Of a stretch of DNA of 64,000 bases, positions 8,385 to 16,340 are shown one piece after another. Numbering within the stretch: the stretch's first letter is position 1; each line of letters begins with the position of its first letter. The translations under genes were made by a program, and so were the position numbers. The stretch is from an uncultured Paracoccaceae bacterium (GTDB lineage Bacteria > Pseudomonadota > Alphaproteobacteria > Rhodobacterales > Rhodobacteraceae): the NCBI GenBank assembly GCA_934500835.1, contig CAKSTR010000002.1:248001-312000 (forward strand), written 5' to 3'. The notes below the pieces were generated by a model, which was not told where the DNA came from, made no database searches, and saw only the letters and a list, made by a program, of their open reading frames with translations.

Positions 8385-9182
8385 TCAGGGCGCGCGGCGG
8401 AAAGCCGTGGGCGATTTGCCGGTCAGATGCTGGAAGGCGCGGGTGAAATAGGCCGCCGAGTTGAAGCCCAGGTCCGCAGCGATCCGCCCGACAGGCGTCC
8501 GCGTCTCGGCCAGAAGCCTGCGGGCCTCGAAGATTCGCCGGTCCTGCAAAAGGGCACTGGCGGGGCGGCCGCAGGCGGCATTGCAGCAGCGCGTCAGATG
8601 GGTCGGGGTGACGCCAAGGGCGGCGGCGAAATCCGCCACCCCCATGCCGGAACGGAAATCCCGCTCCAGGAGCGCGGTATAGCGCGCCACCAGCCGCCGC
8701 GTGGCATCGGGCTTCGGGGTATCGGCTTCGGCCTTCTTGGCCTGCCGCTCCATCCAGACGCCGATCAGGCCAAGATAGTGCCGGGTCGCCCGTTCGTGCG
8801 CCGGGGTGTCGGCGTCCATCTCGCGCTGGACGCTGTCGAGAAGGACATTCAGCTCCTGCTGGGCATGCACCTCGCGGATGCGCAGGTGCAGGGGCTGTTT
8901 CGGCAAGGTCACGTCGCAGTCGCGGCCGAAGAAGACCGCAGTGCCGAACACCGAAGGGCTGGCCTCGAATCCATGCATTACGCCGGCCGGAATGAAGATC
9001 GCGTTATGCGCGGTATAGCCGCGGGTCAGCCCGGCAAGGGTGATCCGGCCCTGTCCCTTGGTGAACCACAGCAGGCAGGGTTCGGACAGCGAGCGCATCG
9101 CCTCGACCCGCCAGCGGCCGGCGGCGGCAAGGCGGGGAATTGCGATCAACCGCAAGTTGGAAACGGAAGAGGTGTTCTGCAT
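8385..9182 (-). CDS. AraC-family transcriptional regulator with cupin-like sensor domain
   Basis: About 265 residues. The N-terminal half is a cupin-like ligand domain (residues about 10-120, with YTAHNAIFIPAGVMHGFE typical of the sugar/metabolite-sensing pocket). The C-terminal half holds two helix-turn-helix motifs, with the classical second-HTH signature VGRIAADLGFNSAAYFTRAFQHLTG. I prefer ATG 9182 (MQNTSS) over a TTG four codons upstream. It is encoded on the same strand directly upstream of the peptide-type importer and probably controls it through the dyads at 8230-8271. Confidence 0.88.
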   Translation of the reverse strand: MQNTSSVSNLRLIAIPRLAAAGRWRVEAMRSLSEPCLLWFTKGQGRITLAGLTRGYTAHNAIFIPAGVMHGFEASPSVFGTAVFFGRDCDVTLPKQPLHLRIREVHAQQELNVLLDSVQREMDADTPAHERATRHYLGLIGVWMERQAKKAEADTPKPDATRRLVARYTALLERDFRSGMGVADFAAALGVTPTHLTRCCNAACGRPASALLQDRRIFEARRLLAETRTPVGRIAADLGFNSAAYFTRAFQHLTGKSPTAFRRAP

Positions 9183-9263
9183 TTCAGGCTTCAATCCGGG
9201 TCTGGGCCGAGACAGAGGTTAGCCAGCCAGGCCCGGACAGAGAAAGCAAAAAGCGCATCCTGC

Positions 9264-9303
9264 GGCAAAGTTATCCACAGGGTCGGCGGAAAGCTGTGCA
9301 TAA
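9264..9303. promoter_or_regulatory. Pair of DnaA-box-like sequences
   Basis: TTATCCACA at 9271-9279 (plus) and TTATGCACA read on the minus strand at 9303-9295, 15 bases apart and facing, in the spacer between miaA and the AraC gene. The first lies in the 17-base context GGCAAAGTTATCCACAG, which recurs exactly at 16246-16262 upstream of bamA. These may be DnaA titration or regulatory sites. Neither dnaA nor other origin genes are nearby, so an origin is not supported. Confidence 0.4.
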
Positions 9304-9343
9304 GCCTGTGAATGCTTTGCGCGGGGCGCCCGGCGCGGCCCTT

Positions 9344-10216
9344 TCAGCCCGGCACGACCGGCCTCCAGCCCGCCATCCGCGACCGGAACCAGGTCCGCTG
9401 TCGCTTGGCATATTGCCGGCTGGCCAGCTTTGCGGCCGCGACGGCCTCTGGCAAAGCCAGCTTGCCTTGCAGATGGGCCACCAGTTCCGGCGCGCCGATC
9501 GCGCGGGACGAGGGGCGGGCGGGGTCCCAGAACGCCAGTTCGGCCCGCGCCTCCTCCAGCGCACCCGCCGCCATCATGGCATCGAAGCGCCGGTCGATTC
9601 GGTCGTTCAGCCAGTCGACACCGGGGCGGAGCACCAGCGCCTCGGTCCGCGCCGGCGGCAGGGCAGGGGCCCCGGTTGCGGCCTGCCACTCGGCCAGCCC
9701 CCGCCCGGTGGCACGCAGCACCTCCCAGGCGCGCTGCACCCGGGCGGGATTCGCAAGATCGGTGCGCGCCGCAGTGGCGGCATCCAGCGCGGCAACCATC
9801 GCCGGAAAATCGGCCGCGCGAAGGGCATCCGCCTCGGCCCGCACGGCTGCAGGAATGGCGGGCACCTCGGCCAGCCCCTCGACCAGCGCCATGAAGTAAA
9901 GCCCGGTGCCGCCGACGATCGTCACGGGCCGGTCCAGAAGCGGCACCACCGCCCGCAGCCAGTGCCCGGCCGACCAGGCCTCGTCGCGCCCGACATGCCC
10001 GTAAAGCGCGTGGGGCAGCGCCGCCTCCTCGGCGGCCGAGGGCCGGGCGGTCAGGAGCCGCCAGCTGGCATAGACCTGCAAGGCATCGGCATTGACGATC
10101 ACACGGCCGTCACGCGCCGCCAGCTCCATCGCCAGCGCCGACTTGCCGCTTGCCGTCGGCCCGGCGATCAGCACCGGCGCCTCGCGCGAAATCGAAGAAA
10201 GCAGCCCGGCTTTCAT
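9344..10216 (-). CDS. miaA: tRNA dimethylallyltransferase MiaA
   Basis: A 290-residue enzyme that adds the isopentenyl group to A37 of tRNAs reading UNN codons. The P-loop GPTASGKS is at residues 19-26. Then come NADALQVY (family NADSMQVY-like), the GGTGLY motif, the [11 protein letters not shown] helix and a C-terminal [11 protein letters not shown] that contacts tRNA. I chose ATG 10216. Its first codons (ATGAAAG) coincide with the tail of a dispersed GATATTT element, so the native start could have been altered by that element. Starts further upstream would read through the element and are unlikely. The gene is divergent from pyrH. Confidence 0.93.
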   Translation of the reverse strand: MKAGLLSSISREAPVLIAGPTASGKSALAMELAARDGRVIVNADALQVYASWRLLTARPSAAEEAALPHALYGHVGRDEAWSAGHWLRAVVPLLDRPVTIVGGTGLYFMALVEGLAEVPAIPAAVRAEADALRAADFPAMVAALDAATAARTDLANPARVQRAWEVLRATGRGLAEWQAATGAPALPPARTEALVLRPGVDWLNDRIDRRFDAMMAAGALEEARAELAFWDPARPSSRAIGAPELVAHLQGKLALPEAVAAAKLASRQYAKRQRTWFRSRMAGWRPVVPG

Positions 10217-10260
10217 CTGTCCCCAAATATCCCGGGGGTCGGGGGGCTGGCCCCCGGCCC
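10213..10260 (-). repeat. Dispersed hairpin/GATATTT element abutting the miaA start
   Basis: Read on the minus strand: a G/C hairpin (10240-10256), then CCCGGGATATTTGGGGACAG running straight into ATGAAAG, the miaA start. Other copies of the element end in the same ATGAA tail, so this copy seems to have supplied the miaA start codon or the first residues. Confidence 0.6.
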
Positions 10261-10271
10261 TGCCGAAGTCA

Positions 10272-10284
10272 CAGGTTGAACCTG
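10272..10284. promoter_or_regulatory. Small perfect dyad in the miaA/pyrH divergent region
   Basis: CAGGTT-G-AACCTG, a perfect 6-bp inverted repeat about a single central base, located 61 bases before the pyrH start. Could be an operator for either divergent gene. No supporting second copy was found. Confidence 0.25.
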
Positions 10285-10344
10285 CCGCCATTTTCCGACA
10301 TTTTGCGCACCAGTCCAAGCACACATCCACATCCGGGGTTTCCC

Positions 10345-11076
10345 ATGTCAAAAACCGCCGCCACGGGCGTCAAATACAGCCGCGTCATGCTCAAGATCTC
10401 GGGCGAGGCGCTGATGGGCGACCAGGGCTATGGCCTGCATCCGCCCACCGTGGCCCGCATCGCGGCCGAGGTGAAATCGGTGCAGGAGATGGGCGTCGAG
10501 GTCTGCATGGTGATCGGCGGCGGCAACATCTTCCGCGGCCTTGCCGGCTCGGCGCAGGGGATGGAGCGGACAACCGCCGATTACATGGGGATGCTGGCGA
10601 CGGTGATGAACGCGCTGGCCATGCAATCGGCGCTGGAGCAGATCGGCGTCTTCACCCGCGTCATCAGCGCCATTCCGATGGATCAGGTCTGCGAACCCTA
10701 CATCCGCCGCCGCGCCGTGCGGCACCTTGAAAAGAAGCGCGTCTGCATCTTTGCCGCCGGCACCGGCAACCCCTATTTCACCACCGACACCGCCGCCACG
10801 CTCCGCGCCAGCGAGATGGGCTGCGAGGCGGTGTTCAAGGGCACCAAGGTGGACGGCGTCTATGACAAGGACCCCAAGAAACATGCCGATGCCAAGCGCT
10901 ACGATGTCGTCAGCTACGACGAGACGCTGGAGAAGCACCTTGGCGTGATGGATGCCACCGCGATTGCGCTTGCCCGCGACAACCGCCTGCCGATCATCGT
11001 CTTCAGCCTGGACGAGCCGGGCGGGTTCAAGGGCATACTGGCGGGGCAGGGCACCTATACCCGCGTGCAGGACTGA
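10345..11076 (+). CDS. pyrH: Uridylate kinase
   Basis: A 243-residue cytoplasmic UMP kinase of the amino acid kinase fold, making UDP from UMP and ATP. Typical motifs are LKISGEAL near residue 17, GGGNIFRG for phosphate binding, [16 protein letters not shown], and the nucleotide-binding [12 protein letters not shown]. The start ATG 10345 fits the family N-terminus; longer frames upstream are noise. It heads the conserved pyrH-frr-uppS-cdsA-dxr-rseP-bamA block. The 191-base gap to frr holds three consecutive hairpins. Confidence 0.97.
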   Translation: MSKTAATGVKYSRVMLKISGEALMGDQGYGLHPPTVARIAAEVKSVQEMGVEVCMVIGGGNIFRGLAGSAQGMERTTADYMGMLATVMNALAMQSALEQIGVFTRVISAIPMDQVCEPYIRRRAVRHLEKKRVCIFAAGTGNPYFTTDTAATLRASEMGCEAVFKGTKVDGVYDKDPKKHADAKRYDVVSYDETLEKHLGVMDATAIALARDNRLPIIVFSLDEPGGFKGILAGQGTYTRVQD

Positions 11077-11086
11077 CGCGCGCGGC

Positions 11087-11155
11087 GCCGGAGTTTTCAA
11101 AAACTCCGGCCCGGAGCCTTTGAAGGCTCCGGTGCGGTTTCTTCAAAGAAACCGC
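11087..11155 (+). repeat. Array of three back-to-back perfect palindromes between pyrH and frr
   Basis: Three consecutive inverted repeats with 10- or 11-bp arms and two-base centres: GCCGGAGTTTT-CA-AAAACTCCGGC (11087-11110, arms sharing the centre), CCGGAGCCTT-TG-AAGGCTCCGG (11111-11132) and GCGGTTTCTT-CA-AAGAAACCGC (11134-11155). All share the TTxxAA centre. They may act together as an RNA processing or partial termination site after pyrH. They also look like a mobile palindromic repeat unit. Confidence 0.75.
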
Positions 11156-11267
11156 CTGCGCAGGACCTGCACGCCCGCTGCGGCATCTGCCGGGTCCTTT
11201 CGCAGAGTTTGATTTTCCGCCCGTCCCCGCTAAAAGGACCGGCAAAGACCGATAAGGGAAGACCCCG

Positions 11268-11831
11268 ATGTCCGATGATTTCGAACTCGACACCGACGAC
11301 CTGAACCGCCGCATGGAAGGCGCCATCGCCGCGCTGCGCACCGAATTCGCCTCGCTCCGCACCGGGCGGGCCTCGGGCTCGATGCTGGAGCCGATCCAGG
11401 TCGAGGCCTACGGCCAGATGACGCCGATCAACCAGCTGGGCACCGTCAACGTGCCCGAACCGCGCATGGTCACGATCAACGTCTGGGACAAGGGCATGGT
11501 CGGCAAGGTCGAAAAGGCGATCCGGGAGTCCGGTCTGGGCATCAACCCGCAGCTGAACGGCACCATCATCATGCTGCCGATCCCCGAGCTGAACGAACAG
11601 CGCCGGAAAGAGCTGACCAAGGTCGCCGCCCAATATGCCGAACATGCCAAGGTCGCCGTGCGCAACCTGCGCCGCGACGGCATGGACCAGATCAAGAAGG
11701 CCAGGGCCAAGTCCCTGTCCGAGGACGACGCGAAGTTCTGGGAGGACGAGGTTCAGGAACTGACCGACAAGTACATCAAGCTGGTCGATCAGACGCTTGA
11801 GGGCAAGCAGCACGAGATCATGCAGGTCTAG
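11268..11831 (+). CDS. frr: Ribosome recycling factor
   Basis: A 187-residue protein of standard length that, with EF-G, splits post-termination ribosomes. The characteristic helices are visible: [20 protein letters not shown] in the N-terminal half and [11 protein letters not shown] with the [10 protein letters not shown] segment towards the C-terminus. It begins at ATG 11268 and ends nine bases before the uppS GTG. The pyrH-frr order is conserved across many bacteria. Confidence 0.98.
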   Translation: MSDDFELDTDDLNRRMEGAIAALRTEFASLRTGRASGSMLEPIQVEAYGQMTPINQLGTVNVPEPRMVTINVWDKGMVGKVEKAIRESGLGINPQLNGTIIMLPIPELNEQRRKELTKVAAQYAEHAKVAVRNLRRDGMDQIKKARAKSLSEDDAKFWEDEVQELTDKYIKLVDQTLEGKQHEIMQV

Positions 11832-11840
11832 GCAGCAGCC

Positions 11841-12575
11841 GTGATGTTCCGCTCCCCGCCCAAGCCCGAGGCCCGCCCGGCAAACCATGTCGCCATCATC
11901 ATGGATGGCAATGGCCGTTGGGCGACCCAGAAGGGCTGGCCCCGGCTGGTCGGCCACCGCAAGGGCGCCGAGCGGGTGAAAGAGATCGTCCGCGCGGCGC
12001 CCGACATCGGCATCGAATGGCTGACGCTTTACGCCTTCTCGACCGAGAACTGGAAACGCTCGACCGAGGAGGTGCTGGGGCTGATGGCGATCTTCGACCG
12101 CTACATCCAGCGCGAGGCCGAGGCGATGGCGGCCGAAGGCGTGCGGATGCGCTTCATCGGCGACCGGTCGCGCCTTGACCCCAAGCTGCAGCGGCTGATG
12201 TCCGGGATCGAGGCCAAGACCGCGCATCTGAGCCGGCTGAACCTGACGGTCGCCATCAACTATGGCGGCCGCGACGAGGTGCTGCGCGCAGCCCGCGCGC
12301 TGGCCCGCGAAGTGGCCGAGGGGCGTTTCGACCCCGCCGCGCTGACCGAGGCCGCCTTTGCCGCCCGGCTGGACACCGGCGGGCTGCCCGACCCCGATCT
12401 GGTGATCCGCACGAGCGGAGAGACGCGGACCTCGAATTTCCTGCCCTGGCAGGCGGCCTATTCCGAATATGAATTCACCGAGACGCTCTGGCCCGATTTC
12501 TCGCCCGCCGAACTGAGCGCGATCCTGACCCGCTTTGGCAACCGCGATCGCCGCTTCGGGGGCGTGAAGGCATGA
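11841..12575 (+). CDS. uppS: Isoprenyl (undecaprenyl) diphosphate synthase
   Basis: About 244 residues; a cis-prenyltransferase condensing farnesyl diphosphate with isopentenyl diphosphate to make the C55 carrier lipid for peptidoglycan and other glycans. The diphosphate-binding HVAIIMDGNGRWA motif with its catalytic Asp is near residue 20, followed by GHRKGAERV, TLYAFSTENW and the C-terminal RTSGETRTSNFLPWQ. The frame opens with GTG 11841 followed directly by ATG 11844; either could be the start. It overlaps cdsA by four bases. Confidence 0.97.
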   Translation: MMFRSPPKPEARPANHVAIIMDGNGRWATQKGWPRLVGHRKGAERVKEIVRAAPDIGIEWLTLYAFSTENWKRSTEEVLGLMAIFDRYIQREAEAMAAEGVRMRFIGDRSRLDPKLQRLMSGIEAKTAHLSRLNLTVAINYGGRDEVLRAARALAREVAEGRFDPAALTEAAFAARLDTGGLPDPDLVIRTSGETRTSNFLPWQAAYSEYEFTETLWPDFSPAELSAILTRFGNRDRRFGGVKA

Positions 12576-13381
12576 CCGGCACCCCGCCACAAGGTGCGGC
12601 ATCGGCGCGGTGGAACGACCTTGGTCCGCGCATCCTGTCGGGCGTCATCCTTCTGGCGATCGGGGCGGCGGCGATCTGGGCCGGCGGGGCGGTCTTTGCG
12701 GCTTTGGCGGTGATCTGTTCGGGGCTGATGATGTGGGAGCTGGCGCGGATGACGCGCGGGCAGGGCTATGACGCCTCGATCCTGCTGGGTCTGCTGACGG
12801 CGGCGGTGCTGGCGCTGAACCTCTTCGTGCCGCAGCCCTTCGTGCTGCCGCTTCTTCTCTTGCCGGTGCTGATCGGGGTGATGGCCCCACGCCGCGATGT
12901 GGTGGTCTTTGCGCTGTACACGCTGGTGATCCTGGCGACCGGCTGGGCGCTGGTCGCGCTGCGCGAGGTGGCGGGGCTGGTGCCGGTTCTGTGGCTTCTG
13001 GCCGTGGTCGTGATGTCCGACGTTGCCGGCTATTTCGCCGGCCGGGTTCTGGGCGGGCCGAAGTTCTGGCCGAAGGTCAGCCCGAAAAAGACCTGGAGCG
13101 GCACAGTCGCCGGCTGGCTGGGGACGGCGCTGGTCGGGCTTGGCTTCTGGGCGGCGGATCTGGGGACGGCGGCGCTGATCTGGGTCTCGCCCCTGGTGGC
13201 CTTTGCCGGGCAGATGGGCGACATCGCGGAAAGCGCCATCAAGCGGCGGGCGGGGGTCAAGGATTCCTCGGCGCTGATCCCGGGTCATGGCGGGCTGATG
13301 GACCGCTTCGATGCCCTGGCCTTTGCGGCAATCCTTGCCGCGCTGCTGCTGCCCGTGCTGCGGCTTTTCCAGGTGGGCTGA
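12572..13381 (+). CDS. cdsA: Phosphatidate cytidylyltransferase
   Basis: A 269-residue integral membrane enzyme making CDP-diacylglycerol from phosphatidic acid and CTP, the branch point for phospholipids. It has several hydrophobic segments along the whole length and the C-terminal CDS signature, here SAIKRRAGVKDSSALIPGHG with GLMDRFDAL, including the metal-binding acidic residues. Its ATG overlaps the uppS stop (ATGA), so the two are translationally coupled. Confidence 0.96.
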   Translation: MTGTPPQGAASARWNDLGPRILSGVILLAIGAAAIWAGGAVFAALAVICSGLMMWELARMTRGQGYDASILLGLLTAAVLALNLFVPQPFVLPLLLLPVLIGVMAPRRDVVVFALYTLVILATGWALVALREVAGLVPVLWLLAVVVMSDVAGYFAGRVLGGPKFWPKVSPKKTWSGTVAGWLGTALVGLGFWAADLGTAALIWVSPLVAFAGQMGDIAESAIKRRAGVKDSSALIPGHGGLMDRFDALAFAAILAALLLPVLRLFQVG

Positions 13382-13386
13382 CCTTC

Positions 13387-14571
13387 ATGCGCCGCATCTC
13401 GATCTTCGGGGCGACCGGTTCGGTCGGCGAACAGACCGTCGAGCTGATCCTGCGGGCGGGCGGGCCGTCGGCCTACCGCACCGTCGCCCTGACCGGCGGG
13501 CGCAACATCGCGCGGCTGGCAGAGCAGGCGCGGGCCCTGCAGGCCGGGATCGCGGTTTGTGCCGACCCCTCGGACCTGCCCGCGCTGCGCGAGGCCCTTG
13601 CCGGCACCGACACCGAAACAGCCGCCGGCCCGCAGGCGATTGCCGAGGCCGCCGACCGCCCCGCCGATTGGGTGATGAGCGCCATCGTCGGTGCCGCCGG
13701 CCTTGTCCCCGGCCTGCGGGCGCTGTCGCATGGCAGCACGCTGGCGCTGGCCAACAAGGAATCGCTGGTCACCGCCGGTCCCTTGCTGATGTCCACCGCC
13801 GCCGCCCATGGCGCGCGCGTCCTGCCGGTGGATTCAGAGCATTCCGCCATCTTCCAGGCCCTGATCGGCGAGGATCTGGCGACGGTCGACCGCATCATCC
13901 TGACCGCCAGCGGCGGCGCGCTGCGCGACTGGCCGGTCGAGGCTTTGGCGGCGGCGCGGGTGCAGGACGCATTGGCGCATCCGAACTGGGCGATGGGGCA
14001 AAGGATCACCATCGATTCCGCCAGCATGTTCAACAAGGCGCTGGAAGTCATCGAGACGCGTGAATATTTCGGCATCGACCCCGACCGGATCGAGGTGATC
14101 ATCCACCCCGAATCCATCATTCATTCCATGGTCGGCTTTCAGGACGGCGCGATCATGGCGCATCTGGGCAGCCCCGACATGCGCCACCCCATCGGCTATG
14201 CGCTGAACTGGCCGCAGCGGGCACCGCTGCCGGTGGCACCGCTGGACCTTGCGCAGCTGTCCTCGCTGACCTTCCGCGCCCCCGATCTGGCCCGCTACCC
14301 CGCGCTGCGCCTCTGCCGCGAGGTGATGCGGCAGCGCGGGCTGGCCGGGGCCGCCTTCAACGCCGCGAAGGAAATCGCGCTGGACGGTTTCCTTGCGGGC
14401 CGCATCGGCTTCATGGACATGGCGCGGGTGGTCGAGGCGGCGCTGGATCGTCTTTCGGCCCGCGACGGCCTTGGAAATGACGCGATGGGGCTTGAGGATG
14501 TGCTGGCCATGGACCATCTGGCGAGGGTAACGGCCACCGAGGCCATGAGCAGGACAGGACAGACCGCATGA
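13387..14571 (+). CDS. dxr: 1-deoxy-D-xylulose 5-phosphate reductoisomerase
   Basis: A 394-residue NADPH-dependent enzyme converting DXP to 2-C-methylerythritol 4-phosphate, the committed step of the MEP isoprenoid pathway. The N-terminal nucleotide-binding motif GATGSVGEQT is at residues about 7-16. NKESLVTAG, DSEHSAIFQ and TASGGALRDW mark the catalytic core and metal site. ATG 13387 gives the normal N-terminus; longer upstream frames read through cdsA. Six bases separate it from cdsA, and it overlaps rseP by four bases. Its product feeds the adjacent UppS reaction. Confidence 0.97.
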   Translation: MRRISIFGATGSVGEQTVELILRAGGPSAYRTVALTGGRNIARLAEQARALQAGIAVCADPSDLPALREALAGTDTETAAGPQAIAEAADRPADWVMSAIVGAAGLVPGLRALSHGSTLALANKESLVTAGPLLMSTAAAHGARVLPVDSEHSAIFQALIGEDLATVDRIILTASGGALRDWPVEALAAARVQDALAHPNWAMGQRITIDSASMFNKALEVIETREYFGIDPDRIEVIIHPESIIHSMVGFQDGAIMAHLGSPDMRHPIGYALNWPQRAPLPVAPLDLAQLSSLTFRAPDLARYPALRLCREVMRQRGLAGAAFNAAKEIALDGFLAGRIGFMDMARVVEAALDRLSARDGLGNDAMGLEDVLAMDHLARVTATEAMSRTGQTA

Positions 14572-15914
14572 CGACCGACCTCATCGCCGCCTTCGGCGGC
14601 TCGGCCTGGGCCGTCATCTGGGCCGCGTTCTTCTTCATCCTCTCGCTTTCGGTCATCGTCGCGGTCCATGAATACGGCCATTACATCGTCGGCCGCTGGA
14701 CCGGCATCCATGCCGAGGTGTTCTCGGTCGGCTTCGGCAAGCCGCTGGTCAGCCGCGTGGACAAGCGCGGCACCCGCTGGCAGATCGCCGCCATCCCCTT
14801 CGGCGGCTATGTGAAATTCCTGGGCGACGCCGATGCCTCATCGGTGCGCGCGGCCGACACACCCGGTCTTTCGGCCGACGAGCGGCGGCATACCATGGCC
14901 GGCGCGCCCCTCTGGGCACGGGCGCTGACCGTGGCTGCAGGGCCGGTCGCGAACTTCATCCTGACCTTCGTGGTTCTGGTGGCGATGGGGCTGATCCTCG
15001 GCATCGCCGACGGCCAGCCGCAGGTGCAAAAGCCGCGTGCGCTGCCCTGGACGGGCGAGATGCTGCACGAGGGCGATACCGTTCTGGCGCTGAACGGCAC
15101 CCCCGTCACCAGCTACGGCGACATCATGACCGCTGCGAACGAGACGCTGGACCGCACGCCCTCGGTCGAATGGACGGTCGAACGGGACGGCAAGACCGTG
15201 ACCTTCACCGGCCCGCATCCGGGGGTGGCGGTGGTGGAGTCGGTCCAGCCGAAATCGGCGGCCGTGGATGCCGGGCTGCAAAAGGGCGACGTGATCACCC
15301 GCGCCGGCGGGCAGGACATCGACACCTTCATGCAACTGCGCGAGATCGTGACCGGCTCGGAAGGCAAGCCGGTGCCGCTGACGGTCTGGCGCGACGGCAC
15401 GTCGACCGAGATGACCCTGACGCCGCGCCAGCGCGACATCCCGCAGGCGGACGGAAGCTTCAAGACCGAATGGCTGATGGGCATCGATCAGGGCATGGTC
15501 TTCGAGCCGGGCACCCGTCCGGCGGGTCTGGGCGAGTCGCTCGAGGGCGCCCTGTCCGGGATGTGGCGTATCACCGAAGGCACTCTTTCCGGCCTCAAGC
15601 ACATGATCACCGGCCGGATCTCGACCTGCAACATGTCGGGCGTGATCGGCATGGCGGATGCGCTTGGCGATGCCGCCAAGGCGGGGCCGGAGACCTTCTT
15701 CAGCCTTTTCGCGATGATCTCTTTCGGCATCGGCCTTCTGAACCTGTTTCCCATCCCGGTGCTGGACGGCGGCCATCTGGTGTTCCACGCCTATGAGGCG
15801 GTGACGCGCCGGCCGCCCTCGGACCGGGCGCTGCGGGTGATGATGTCGGTGGGGCTGACGCTGCTTCTGGGGCTGATGGCCTTCGCGCTGTTGCAGGATG
15901 TGACCTGCGTCTGA
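14568..15914 (+). CDS. rseP: Site-2 intramembrane zinc protease RseP
   Basis: A 448-residue inner-membrane metalloprotease. The HEYGHY zinc motif is in the first transmembrane helix. A PDZ region follows (about residues 130-290, with the RAGGQDI pocket), and the second active-site motif NLFPIPVLDGGHL is near the C-terminus. It should cleave anti-sigma factors and leftover signal peptides within the membrane in the envelope stress response. Its position between dxr and bamA is the usual one. ATGA overlap with dxr indicates coupling. Confidence 0.96.
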   Translation: MTTDLIAAFGGSAWAVIWAAFFFILSLSVIVAVHEYGHYIVGRWTGIHAEVFSVGFGKPLVSRVDKRGTRWQIAAIPFGGYVKFLGDADASSVRAADTPGLSADERRHTMAGAPLWARALTVAAGPVANFILTFVVLVAMGLILGIADGQPQVQKPRALPWTGEMLHEGDTVLALNGTPVTSYGDIMTAANETLDRTPSVEWTVERDGKTVTFTGPHPGVAVVESVQPKSAAVDAGLQKGDVITRAGGQDIDTFMQLREIVTGSEGKPVPLTVWRDGTSTEMTLTPRQRDIPQADGSFKTEWLMGIDQGMVFEPGTRPAGLGESLEGALSGMWRITEGTLSGLKHMITGRISTCNMSGVIGMADALGDAAKAGPETFFSLFAMISFGIGLLNLFPIPVLDGGHLVFHAYEAVTRRPPSDRALRVMMSVGLTLLLGLMAFALLQDVTCV

Positions 15915-16027
15915 TGGGGCGTCTGATGTGTCGGATGGACAATATTGCCCATCCTCCTGCCTTCGGGCAGCCATAGTCCCGCCCCAATCCGTTGCTAGAC
16001 CGCGCCCAACGACCAACGGAGCCTGTC

Positions 16028-16165
16028 ATGCAACTCGTCCAACGCACCTTTCCCGGCGTCAGCCTCATGGTGAATCTGAACATCGACCGGCTGTTCAGCA
16101 TCGGCGCCGTCATCCTTGGCCTGCTGGCCGGCGCCTTCCTCGGTCACGCCTTCACCGGGTACTGA
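16028..16165 (+). CDS. Small predicted membrane protein, 45 residues
   Basis: A short frame, MQLVQRTFPG... ending in a Gly/Ala/Leu hydrophobic stretch (about residues 26-42), consistent with a single membrane span. It starts at ATG 16028 with an ACGGAG ribosome-binding-like sequence eight bases before. It sits in the rseP-bamA spacer on the same strand. I recognise no family. The composition and ribosome site favour a real gene, but its shortness keeps certainty moderate. Confidence 0.5.
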   Translation: MQLVQRTFPGVSLMVNLNIDRLFSIGAVILGLLAGAFLGHAFTGY

Positions 16166-16245
16166 GCAGGGGTTCCCCGCAGGGCGCCGGTGCCGGTCTT
16201 CCGGCTGCCGCAAGCACCCTGACCGCATGTCCGGAATACCATATC

Positions 16246-16262
16246 TGGCAAAGTTATCCACA
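16246..16262 (+). promoter_or_regulatory. DnaA-box context upstream of bamA
   Basis: GGCAAAGTTATCCACAG, identical over 17 bases to the site at 9263-9280, containing the DnaA box TTATCCACA (16254-16262). It lies about 80 bases before the bamA start and could be a regulatory or DnaA-titrating site. Confidence 0.4.
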
Positions 16263-16340
16263 GCGACCGCAGCCTTTTGACAAGGCCCTGCTTTCCAGCT
16301 ATCCCCTGCCTTGGACGTCCAGAATGCAAGGGGCTTGGCG

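Noticed and set aside
9264..9303. Replication origin
   Set aside because: Only two DnaA-type boxes, no A/T-rich unwinding region and no dnaA, parAB or hemE-type neighbours.
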